From the NCBI RefSeq assembly GCF_001467525.1, contig NZ_LNXS01000042.1, positions 1-64,000 of the forward strand: a DNA stretch of 64,000 nt, given 5' to 3'. Of this stretch, positions 43,854 through 51,733 are shown one piece after another. How positions within the stretch are numbered: position 1 is the stretch's first letter; each line of letters starts with the position of its first letter. The notes below the pieces were generated by a model. That model searched no databases. It had not been told where the DNA came from and worked only from the letters and a program-made list of their open reading frames with translations. The translations under genes were made by a program, and so were the position numbers. Source of the stretch: Legionella anisa. Its GTDB lineage: Bacteria; Pseudomonadota; Gammaproteobacteria; Legionellales; Legionellaceae.

Positions 43854-44759
43854 TCAGTAAGAGGGGTAAAATCTATAACTCGTTGGTTTTGAATCCGCAG
43901 GATGGGTTAGCTCGCTGATTTTTTGTTGCAGTTCGCTAATGGTCTCTTGCTGTTGATCAATTACTGTTTTTTGCTTTTGTTCTCTCGCTTGCAGCCTTTT
44001 AAAGAGAATGTAAAAAATATAAAGAGCCGTGTAGTGTTTTGTAGAGGTAGTTTCCAATTTTTTTTGATTTTCTGCCTGTTGGTTTGTTAATGAATGGAGT
44101 TCGTGCTCTTGTTCTAAATTTATCCTTTTTTGAAGTTCATTTTGTGCTATGAGTTCAGGTACTAAAAGTGCATGTTGATGCTCCATGCAAATTTGCTCAG
44201 CAATATCTCTAATTCGCTCATTGGAAGTGTAGGCGCATATATTAAATCGCTTTAAAACTTCATCATTTAAAATTTCCCCGGAATTACAAAGATCACTGCC
44301 AATATAACCATCATTTTTTAAACCGGATAAATCAAGGGTAGCCTTTTTGGTTTCTTCGGGTCTACTGTAGGTTATTCTATACGTTTTGTGTTTTGGAGTA
44401 TCTAAAAGGAGCTTAAGATCGATTAATAATTGAGAAATTTGATTCTTATTCTCTTTTAATTTTGAGGGCTCAAAAGAAGTTTTTTGGTCAAATAGTTCTT
44501 TTAGGGAAGTTATTTCATGCAAAATATAATATAAGAAAGGTCTTCGGCCACTGTCTGAGCATTGTTTAATGAGATCATTCAAGCGTATTTTAAAATGGAT
44601 GTCTTGATTCTGAATTATTTCTTTAGCGCAAGAGAGTGATTTTTCTTTGAGAAGATTTTCATCAGTTGCAACGACCAATTTTTTCACTTTTGGTTGACTG
44701 TCGTGATAGCGGACTACAACAGCAGTCAAAGAATAAAGTAATTCTTCCAGTTTTGTCAT
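43854..44759 (-). CDS. Coiled-coil orphan protein, candidate effector
   Basis: This is a 301-residue soluble protein with AAGGA before ATG 44759. The N-terminal part is helical (LEELLYSLTAVVVRYHD). The middle contains YTSNERIRDIAEQICMEHQHALLVPELIAQ. Residues about 205-285 are a strong coiled coil rich in Gln and Glu (KQKTVIDQQQETISELQQKI). The C-terminal ten residues are Ser/Tyr/Pro-rich. No domain is recognised. The YTS-x-E-R-I-R-x-I helix looks like patterns shared among Legionella orphans, but this is impression only. Confidence 0.6.
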   Translation of the reverse strand: MTKLEELLYSLTAVVVRYHDSQPKVKKLVVATDENLLKEKSLSCAKEIIQNQDIHFKIRLNDLIKQCSDSGRRPFLYYILHEITSLKELFDQKTSFEPSKLKENKNQISQLLIDLKLLLDTPKHKTYRITYSRPEETKKATLDLSGLKNDGYIGSDLCNSGEILNDEVLKRFNICAYTSNERIRDIAEQICMEHQHALLVPELIAQNELQKRINLEQEHELHSLTNQQAENQKKLETTSTKHYTALYIFYILFKRLQAREQKQKTVIDQQQETISELQQKISELTHPADSKPTSYRFYPSY

Positions 44760-44900
44760 GTAAAATTCCTTATAAAGCTAAATCTATAGTCTAAATGTGG
44801 AACTACATACCAACTTGATATTTCACTATATTGGATGTTTTGCAGAAGTGCAAGTTCTTGTACTCGTACGATTTAATAGACTTCTTCGGAAACTCGTTGT

Positions 44901-46265
44901 CTAATGTGTCCCTAAGTTTCTTAATTTAACTCCATCAAGAAGTCTTTTCTCAATCGCTTCTAATGTTTGGTTTTTGGTTTCCGGGCAAAATAGGAGACAA
45001 ATAAATAAAGCGATTGCGCAAACAAAAGCAAACCCCAAAAATAATCGGCTTATTCCTATATATTCTATGAGTATAGGGTAAGCAAAAGTGACAAGCGCAT
45101 TAATTCCCCACGCAGTGGCTGAGGCAATGCCCATTCCGATGGTCCTTAATCGTATGGGAAAAAGTTCAGACATAAGCACATAGGGGATGGGTCCCATACT
45201 TACAGCAAAGGACATGACAAATAATAATAACATCAAAGCACTTATCCATCGCATCGCAGGATATAGGGCGATGTAGGGATGAAAAAAACTAAATCCAATA
45301 AGGCTTAAGGTCATGAATAAAAGACCAATAATTGTAATAGGTCTTCTTCCTAAATGATCAATTAACCACATGGATAAAAGAGTCGCCAAAATATTAATAA
45401 TACCAATTAAAATGGCAACTGCGAGTCCACTTTGTAGACTGGTAAAACCAGATTGAGTAAAAATAATGGGCGCATAATATAAAATAGCATCAATGCCGCT
45501 TAAGTTCTGAAATAAAAATAAACCGCAAGCAAATAATAAAACAGGAAAAATAATGGGATGAAGAAGTTCCCTAAAATGGCAATGAGTTTCTATTGGCGGT
45601 TGGATTATCTCTAATTCAGCCCATTTGATGCCATGTAATTTAAAAAAAACACTTTTTGCTTCATCTACTCGATTTTTAAGGAATAACCAACGAGGACTTT
45701 CCAATTGCAGGGGAACAATGATTAGCAATAAGAGTGCAGGCAGGGTACCGAGAGCAAACATCATTTGCCAATTTTGAGTGGGTGCGAAATAGTAACTGAT
45801 AACATAAGCCAACAAAATACCTATAGTAATCGCTAACTGCACGCTACTGACGAGAAATCCTCGAGAATTATCTGAGGCAGTTTCTGCTGTATACATTGGG
45901 GCAATGACGGTAGTGATCCCTACTGCCAATCCTACAAAAAACCGGGCGCTAAGAAGAGATAGAAAATCCACTGATAGAGCACTCCATACTGAACCTGCAA
46001 TAAAAGCAAGAGCAACTAGGGTCAACGTTTTTTTATGCCCTAAAGCTGGAATTATTCGGTTACATAAAAGCGAACCTAAAAACCCTCCGACTAAAATAAT
46101 TGAAACCAAAACACCTTGTTGCCAAACATCAAGGTTAAACTGTTTGTTAATTATAGGAAGCACACCAGCAATAACGGTCGTTATATATCCCACTAGGAGT
46201 CCTGAACACATTGCAACGGTCAAAATCCCCAATGGGCGCCAGAGTGTTGATAAGGCTCGGTTCAT
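44901..46265 (-). CDS. MFS sugar porter (inner membrane)
   Basis: This is a 454-residue protein with 12 membrane helices and the sugar-porter signatures: D-H-L-G-R-R between TM8 and TM9, LESPRWLFLKNR after TM6, QNLSGIDAILYYAP in TM7 and CPETKNQTLEAIEKRL at the C-terminus. Such proteins take up hexoses, pentoses or inositol, mostly with protons. Its ATG overlaps the stop of the aminotransferase gene (ATGA), so it is the last gene of a coupled operon. It may import the substrate or export the product of the pathway. Confidence 0.93.
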   Translation of the reverse strand: MNRALSTLWRPLGILTVAMCSGLLVGYITTVIAGVLPIINKQFNLDVWQQGVLVSIILVGGFLGSLLCNRIIPALGHKKTLTLVALAFIAGSVWSALSVDFLSLLSARFFVGLAVGITTVIAPMYTAETASDNSRGFLVSSVQLAITIGILLAYVISYYFAPTQNWQMMFALGTLPALLLLIIVPLQLESPRWLFLKNRVDEAKSVFFKLHGIKWAELEIIQPPIETHCHFRELLHPIIFPVLLFACGLFLFQNLSGIDAILYYAPIIFTQSGFTSLQSGLAVAILIGIINILATLLSMWLIDHLGRRPITIIGLLFMTLSLIGFSFFHPYIALYPAMRWISALMLLLFVMSFAVSMGPIPYVLMSELFPIRLRTIGMGIASATAWGINALVTFAYPILIEYIGISRLFLGFAFVCAIALFICLLFCPETKNQTLEAIEKRLLDGVKLRNLGTH

Positions 46266-47539
46266 TTGAGTACTCGTTTCGCTGCAATTTTAAATGCAGA
46301 AATAATTTGTTCACAGTCTTCAGCCGCCAAATTGGATGCAATAGTCAATAAAGCAGAGCACTCATGTAACATGTCACAATGGGGTAATGTACCAAGACCG
46401 TAATGAATTTTTTGTGCGAACTCATTTCGAGGATGGCTCCAGGGAAATCCATCCGAACAAAGCGATTTTTTCTTCACAAGACTTATATTATTAAAATACC
46501 AATGCAAACCCCATTCGCGCATGGTAATGCACGCTAAGCTACCTGGTTGACCTTTTATTCCTAAGTTGCGCAACTCTTCAGTAAAATCCTGGCACTGAGT
46601 TGGATCCCGATAAATACTAATCAGAAAAGGACCTGTATCTCCTTTAGGATCAGGTATCTTGCGAAATGCTAATCCTTTTATTTCACTTAATGCTTCGCGT
46701 ATACGCCATTTTGACTGCCGCATGGACCCAGTAATTTTATCGAGTTTTCCTAATTGTGCTAAAGCAAACGCTGCTGTTAGTTCGGACATTCTGGAACCAA
46801 TGCCCCATAATTGGAATTCTTCATTTAAAGTATCCAGCCGTCCCGATTCATTGCGCGGATAGCCAAGATCATGGATAGCAAAACAGCGTTGGTATAAGAA
46901 CTTTTTCTTGCAAACAATCATACCTCCTTCACCACTGGTCATATTTTTATTCAGTTGAAAGCTAAAAATAGCAAGATCACCAAAGCTGCCGAGCGGTTTA
47001 TCATGATAGTAGCCCCCGGCTGCTTGGGCACAATCCTCTAATAAATAGAGATTATTTTTTTTAGCAATGGTTGCAATTTTATCAATATATCCTGAGGCAC
47101 CACTCATATGAACACATAGGATCGCCTTAGAACGAGAAGTGATTTTACGTTCTAAGTCATTGGGGTCCATACAAAAAGTATTATCGATATCAACTAAAAT
47201 AGGGATAGCCCCAAGTCTTACGATTGCAGAAAGACAGCTAACCCACATATAACCAGGGACTAAAACTTCATCCCCTGGCCCCACGCCAAAGGCAGCCATT
47301 CCAATATGTAACGCTGCAGTTCCAGAATTAACACCTAGAGCATATGGAACGCCAATTTTTTTGCAAAACTCTGTTTCCAGTTTTTCAACCATATTTTGTA
47401 AATCAGGGCCATAATAACGAAATGGACTATGGGATTTGACTACCTCATCGACCAATCGTTGCTCTTCATCATCAATCCAGTGCGCACCTGGAAACTCCCA
47501 AGGTAATCCTTCGGTACGCACTGGTTTCTCCTTACCCAT
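46262..47539 (-). CDS. DegT/DnrJ/EryC1/StrS-family PLP aminotransferase
   Basis: This is a 425-residue sugar/cyclitol aminotransferase. NSGTAALHIGMAAFGVGPGDEVLVP is the cofactor phosphate region, LLEDCAQAAGGYYHDKPLGSFGDLAIFSF supplies Asp169 for the PLP nitrogen, and QLNKNMTSGEGG carries Schiff-base Lys198. The N-terminus (LPWEFPGAHWIDDEE, SPFRYYGPDL) resembles the glutamine:scyllo-inosose/StsC-like and kanosamine-type branches more than the nucleotide-sugar branch. The likely reaction is transamination of a keto-sugar or keto-cyclitol. It lies four bases after the GMC oxidoreductase gene, which could make that keto group. Confidence 0.93.
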   Translation of the reverse strand: MGKEKPVRTEGLPWEFPGAHWIDDEEQRLVDEVVKSHSPFRYYGPDLQNMVEKLETEFCKKIGVPYALGVNSGTAALHIGMAAFGVGPGDEVLVPGYMWVSCLSAIVRLGAIPILVDIDNTFCMDPNDLERKITSRSKAILCVHMSGASGYIDKIATIAKKNNLYLLEDCAQAAGGYYHDKPLGSFGDLAIFSFQLNKNMTSGEGGMIVCKKKFLYQRCFAIHDLGYPRNESGRLDTLNEEFQLWGIGSRMSELTAAFALAQLGKLDKITGSMRQSKWRIREALSEIKGLAFRKIPDPKGDTGPFLISIYRDPTQCQDFTEELRNLGIKGQPGSLACITMREWGLHWYFNNISLVKKKSLCSDGFPWSHPRNEFAQKIHYGLGTLPHCDMLHECSALLTIASNLAAEDCEQIISAFKIAAKRVLK

Positions 47540-47543
47540 GTCT

Positions 47544-49163
47544 TTATCCTCGCGTCTGAAATTCGTTAATAAGATGTGTTGCCAGTCGATCAGCTAAAGC
47601 CATAATTGTCAATGTCAAATGCTTGTCAGGTAAATGGGGAATTACCCCACCATCACAAAGATATAAGTTATTGTGAGCAAAAGTCTTAAGATTTGCATCG
47701 ACGATTGATTCTTTTTCATCGTTCCCCATGCGCGATGTGCCGGCATAATGAATACCTGTTCCATCATTACTGAAATCCTCTGTAATGTGAGTTGATGAAG
47801 CCCTCCTTAAGACCTTTCGACCAAACTCTGCCATTTTTTTCATACGCGCCAAGGTAGTTTCTGAGCTGGTGTAATGAATATCCACTTGTGGAATCCCATA
47901 ATTATCCACAGAATCTGAAGGTTTGATTCGATTTGATGCTAACAAATCCCCTTCGCAGAATAATCCCAAAGTAACAAATGAGTTAAACATTGCTTTCACG
48001 ATAAATGGTTTTATCGATCGTGGAAGCCAGTTTATATCTGCAAGATAATAAGGAACGTCAGGGGGTGCCGAAATTGAATGTCCTATGAAGCGAAAGGGTT
48101 CTCCGTGAGGCAAATTAGCTTGACCAAGCAGGATCAGTAAGTCGCCATATCCTATGTCAGCAGGTCTTTTGTTAAACCATAATTTATAAAGTGAAGTGGC
48201 TTGGACTACTTTGGGATTATCTTGTAAATACCAACCTAATGTACCATTTTGATTGGCCAAGCCCTGTGGGAAATACGGATCATGTGAATGAAACAAAATT
48301 CGTGGGGTTTCTATAGCTCCTGCACTCAGGATAAAAAAACGAGCGCGTATTTTTTTTCGCTCTCTTGATTTTAAACAAAGATATTCCAAAGACTGAATTT
48401 GATTGTTCTTATGGTTACAAATTAAACGAATTACTTTGGCATTTAACAGCAAAGTATAATTTGGCAAATCACGAATTAACGGTAAAAGTCGCGCAGAAAA
48501 TTTATAGACAGCCCCAACGGGACAACCAAAAGTACATATTCCAGTACTGGCGCAATGATTGGGTTTGTCCATTCTTGTCTCAATTGCTTTACGATTTGGA
48601 ATGGCATGGCAATTGGGCCAACCTAAATGTTGGACTGCTTTAATGATCAAATGGTCTGCTGGTCTTAAAGGTTTAGGTGGGATATATTCTCCATCAGGTA
48701 ATTCATCTAATTTTTCTTGAGTACCGCACACTCCGATCCGTCGCTCAACGGCGCTGTAATGCGGGGCGATGTCTAAATAACGAATAGGCCAGGTAGAAAA
48801 GTCGGTTTCACTAAAGCGAACGGAGACTCCATTCCATAAATTTTGCAAGCCATTTAATGCATAAATTTGAAATTGACGAAAAACCTTTTCGGATTGCTGA
48901 TTGCTGGATCGAGTATGGTGATCAGCAAACAGATCATGAATGAATAACGCATCGGCAACATTAGGTGGAAAAGTGGTTTTGGGTTTAATTCCATACCATT
49001 TTTTTACGCCTGGAGGATTTTTTTCACTAAAATAATCTGCTTCAAGCTCATCACCTTGTTCAATCGAGATGACTTTAAGGCCAGCAGAAGCGAGTCTGTG
49101 TGCAAGAATCCCTCCTGCAGCACCAGTACCCACAATACAACAATCATAAAGTTCATTATTCAA
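47544..49163 (-). CDS. GMC-family FAD oxidoreductase
   Basis: This is a 539-residue protein. YDCCIVGTGAAGGILAHRLASAGLKV is the N-terminal FAD dinucleotide fold, CTFGCPVGAV and FILSAGAIETPRILF are further GMC motifs, and the C-terminus has GTSRMG and NLYLCDGGVIPHLPDKHLTLTIMALADRLA. This architecture matches the sugar/gluconate dehydrogenase large subunits and pyranose-oxidase relatives. The start is TTG 49163, preceded by AAGGGA and overlapping the TGA of the small upstream gene. No Tat signal is seen. The expected role is oxidation of a sugar or polyol alcohol to a ketone; electrons go to oxygen or a membrane acceptor. Confidence 0.92.
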   Translation of the reverse strand: MNNELYDCCIVGTGAAGGILAHRLASAGLKVISIEQGDELEADYFSEKNPPGVKKWYGIKPKTTFPPNVADALFIHDLFADHHTRSSNQQSEKVFRQFQIYALNGLQNLWNGVSVRFSETDFSTWPIRYLDIAPHYSAVERRIGVCGTQEKLDELPDGEYIPPKPLRPADHLIIKAVQHLGWPNCHAIPNRKAIETRMDKPNHCASTGICTFGCPVGAVYKFSARLLPLIRDLPNYTLLLNAKVIRLICNHKNNQIQSLEYLCLKSRERKKIRARFFILSAGAIETPRILFHSHDPYFPQGLANQNGTLGWYLQDNPKVVQATSLYKLWFNKRPADIGYGDLLILLGQANLPHGEPFRFIGHSISAPPDVPYYLADINWLPRSIKPFIVKAMFNSFVTLGLFCEGDLLASNRIKPSDSVDNYGIPQVDIHYTSSETTLARMKKMAEFGRKVLRRASSTHITEDFSNDGTGIHYAGTSRMGNDEKESIVDANLKTFAHNNLYLCDGGVIPHLPDKHLTLTIMALADRLATHLINEFQTRG

Positions 49164-49447
49164 TCTACGTCCCTTAGAAATTGTGGTGAAGTAAAATACA
49201 AATAATCAAAAAAACAGTTGATTATTTTCCTTTGAACCGAATTTAATTCAGACCAATTGACTTGATGATTGGTCTGAAAATTATTTTTATTCGCGATTTC
49301 TTCAAGTGTTTGCCGCAACTGCTCATTCAGAGCAATAAAAGAAGCCAATTCAGAAATTAGCGGAATGATTTGTGTTGCATAATAATGTTTGGTAACTAGC
49401 TGATTAAGCATTTCTACCATTATTTCACCGGTTATTGGCGTACTCAT
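49160..49447 (-). CDS. Small protein, putative subunit of the GMC dehydrogenase
   Basis: This is a 95-residue helical protein (EMLNQLVTKHYYATQIIPLISEL, SVQRKIINCFFDYLYFTSPQF). Its gene overlaps the GMC gene start, and small helical partners (gluconate 2-dehydrogenase subunit 3-like) often precede such flavoproteins. The sequence itself has no Tat signal and no firm family match. It is the first gene of the operon; its start faces the divergent sugar porter 66 bases away. Confidence 0.65.
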   Translation of the reverse strand: MSTPITGEIMVEMLNQLVTKHYYATQIIPLISELASFIALNEQLRQTLEEIANKNNFQTNHQVNWSELNSVQRKIINCFFDYLYFTSPQFLRDVD

Positions 49448-49474
49448 TGCTTATTCATTGATAATTACTTTAAA

Positions 49475-49502
49475 ATTAGTATAGTATAATTTAATTACTA
49501 AT
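49475..49502. promoter_or_regulatory. Inverted repeat between divergent sugar genes
   Basis: ATTAGTA (49475-49481) and TACTAAT (49496-49502) are inverted repeats with centres 21 bases apart, and TATAAT lies between them. The position, in the only gap between the operon and the divergent porter, suits an operator/promoter. No local regulator gene is known. Confidence 0.35.
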
Positions 49503-49554
49503 CGATCGAATAATGATCTTTTACTGTGGATTTAACTCAAAAAGGATGACTATT

Positions 49555-50919
49555 ATGGCTTGGTTAGTTGCAATAATTGGCTCATTAGCTGGTTTTTTAT
49601 TTGGCTATGACGAAGGTATCATTGCTGGTTCTCTTGAACTCTTAAAACACTATTTCCATATGTCTAATACTGGAGTAGGAGTAATGACTTCTGCTCTCCC
49701 ATTTGGTGCCTTATTTGGTTCCATGCTGATTGGTTCCCTATTAGCCTCGCGGTTGGTAAAACATGTGGGACGTAAACTTTGTCTCATTTTTTCTGGAACC
49801 TTATTCTTGTTGGGTGCTTTGGGGGCCACTTTTGCATTTTATGAGTGGGTTTTGGTGTCTGCGCGTTTTATTCTTGGATTGGCAATTGGGGTAGCTGCAG
49901 TGACTACGCCTCTATATTTGGCTGAAACAGCACCAACTCATTTAAGAGGAGCAATGGTTGCGTTATATCAATTAGCAATTACTATAGGCATCGTATGTTC
50001 TTACACAGTAAATTACCTGTTAATTGATTATGGCTCATGGAGAGAAATGTTTGCCTCCAGCTGTATTCCTGCATTAATGCTGATTATTGGTATCCTATTT
50101 ATGCCGGAGTCACCGCGCTGGCTTCTTTATGAAGGCCGACGTGAGGAAGCAAAAAAATCATTGGATCAATTACGCAAGGGTATTGGCGTAGAAGAGGAAC
50201 TCAATGAAATTCAAATCGCCATATCCCAAGAACCGCTACAAAAAAACTGGCGGTTATTATTTAAAAATCCCCTGTTACCTGCATTATCTTTAGGCGTCAT
50301 TCTTTTTTGTTTGCAACAGTTAAGCGGCATTAATGTAATTATTTACTATGCACCTGCTCTTTTCAAAAATCTGGGTTTTTCGTCAGCACATGGACAAATT
50401 TTAGCAACGATGGGTATTGGCCTTGTCAATATGTTGGTTACTATTCTGGCTGTAATGTATGTGGATAAAATTGGAAGAAGGAATTTGTTGTTATTCGGTT
50501 TTGCAGGGACAAGTATCAGCTTGACAGCGATCGGAATTTTTTCTTATTTTCATGTGGGTTGGCTCGCTTATTTATCGTTGCTCTTTCTTACTCTTTATAT
50601 TTTCTCATTTGCGATTAGTTTAGGTCCTATTCCCTATATTGCAATGGCAGAAATTTTTCCTTTATATGCGCGTGGCGCAGGTATGGGCCTGTCGTCTATT
50701 AGTAACTGGGGATTTAATGGGATTGTTGTTTTTACTTTTCCTCTCTTATTTTATACTGTTGGCATTGAATATACTTTTTTGATTTATGCAGTCATTTGTT
50801 TTATCGGGTTTATTTATACATATCTTTATATGCCAGAAACTAAAGGTTTGAGTCTTGAGCATATTGAAGAATATATTGTCAGCGGTAAATCACTAAGGTT
50901 TCTAGGGAGAAAAAAGTGA
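49555..50919 (+). CDS. MFS sugar porter (inner membrane), second copy
   Basis: This is a 455-residue protein with 12 membrane helices. ATG 49555 with AAAGGA eight bases upstream is preferred over ATG 49513. Sugar-porter motifs are present: FGYDEGIIAGSLELL in TM1, GRKLCLIFSG, MPESPRWLLYEGRREEA, LQQLSGINVIIYYAP, DKIGRRNLLLFG and MPETKGLSLEHIEEYI. It resembles the porter at 44901-46265, and the two probably arose by duplication. Divergent placement from the oxidoreductase/aminotransferase operon suggests it brings in the substrate of that pathway. XylE/GalP/IolT-like substrates are possible. Confidence 0.93.
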   Translation: MAWLVAIIGSLAGFLFGYDEGIIAGSLELLKHYFHMSNTGVGVMTSALPFGALFGSMLIGSLLASRLVKHVGRKLCLIFSGTLFLLGALGATFAFYEWVLVSARFILGLAIGVAAVTTPLYLAETAPTHLRGAMVALYQLAITIGIVCSYTVNYLLIDYGSWREMFASSCIPALMLIIGILFMPESPRWLLYEGRREEAKKSLDQLRKGIGVEEELNEIQIAISQEPLQKNWRLLFKNPLLPALSLGVILFCLQQLSGINVIIYYAPALFKNLGFSSAHGQILATMGIGLVNMLVTILAVMYVDKIGRRNLLLFGFAGTSISLTAIGIFSYFHVGWLAYLSLLFLTLYIFSFAISLGPIPYIAMAEIFPLYARGAGMGLSSISNWGFNGIVVFTFPLLFYTVGIEYTFLIYAVICFIGFIYTYLYMPETKGLSLEHIEEYIVSGKSLRFLGRKK

Positions 50920-50960
50920 TATATCTCGAATTCATCGTATAGTTCTCGAAATTTGCTCTC

Positions 50961-51010
50961 AACATAGGGAGTTAATGCCGATGCTCTTTCAACCCTATGT
51001 TCTTTTATTT
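50961..51010. terminator. Convergent terminator hairpin
   Basis: AACATAGGG (50961-50969) pairs with CCCTATGTT (50993-51001), followed by CTTTTATTT. The 23-nt loop is long. It lies between the converging sugar-porter and outer-membrane-protein genes. Confidence 0.5.
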
Positions 51011-51721
51011 AGGGACAAAATAGTTCATTTTAGCTATTTGCTGTGGCATATTGACTCGAAGGCCAATTAAGACAGTATTTACATTCGGCTTATAATTTCC
51101 TCGTAAAGTATCCCCGGATAAGGGTTCAATTTGAGTTCGTTCCATGCTGTTGTATTGAGTGAATTGATAGGTTAAAAGCAGATCCAGGTTATTGTTGAGT
51201 TTGGTAATTGCTCCTGCCTTTAATCCGCCGCCGGTTAGCCATTGCTTGAAATTCGCGCTCACTCCCACATTACCTGCGGTATTGTCCGTTTTAACTGCAA
51301 AACGGCTCCATGAAATCCCTGGTCCTGCAAAGAAACGAACCGTCTCGTTGTATTGATATGCTGGCAGTAAAAAAAGAGCGAAGCCATATTCTAACTTCTC
51401 TTTTGCATCAACATCTTCATTGAAAAACCATTCATTGATTTTATAGTGTGACGTTCCAGTGAATAAATCCGCGTCCCCTTCTAGGGCAGTAGAAAATTTT
51501 GCGTTAAAGAGATATTCATATCCTGCGAGCAATTGCCCGTGAAAATTGGTATATGCGTTGTTAAAACTGGAAGATGTGGGTATCGCCTCCTCAAGAGGAT
51601 AGCGGAGGTCTTTATGTATAGTGACTGTATTAATACCTAAATTAATACCTGAATAAATGCCAGTATAGGCATTGCATGACAGCATCCACGCGATAATTGT
51701 TGAGATGTAATGTTTATTCAT
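51005..51721 (-). CDS. Outer-membrane beta-barrel protein
   Basis: This is a 238-residue protein with a signal peptide (YISTIIAWMLSCNAYTG). The mature part has regularly spaced amphipathic strands (GIYSGINLGINTV, FHGQLLAGYEYLF, FSTALEGDADLFTG, NNLDLLLTYQFTQYN, NTVLIGLRVNMPQ), as in small OmpA-like/surface-antigen barrels of Legionella and Coxiella type. AAGG precedes ATG 51721. It lies 12 bases downstream of the metalloprotease gene on the same strand, so the two are probably co-transcribed. Confidence 0.75.
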   Translation of the reverse strand: MNKHYISTIIAWMLSCNAYTGIYSGINLGINTVTIHKDLRYPLEEAIPTSSSFNNAYTNFHGQLLAGYEYLFNAKFSTALEGDADLFTGTSHYKINEWFFNEDVDAKEKLEYGFALFLLPAYQYNETVRFFAGPGISWSRFAVKTDNTAGNVGVSANFKQWLTGGGLKAGAITKLNNNLDLLLTYQFTQYNSMERTQIEPLSGDTLRGNYKPNVNTVLIGLRVNMPQQIAKMNYFVPK

Positions 51722-51733
51722 ATTCAGCCTTGT

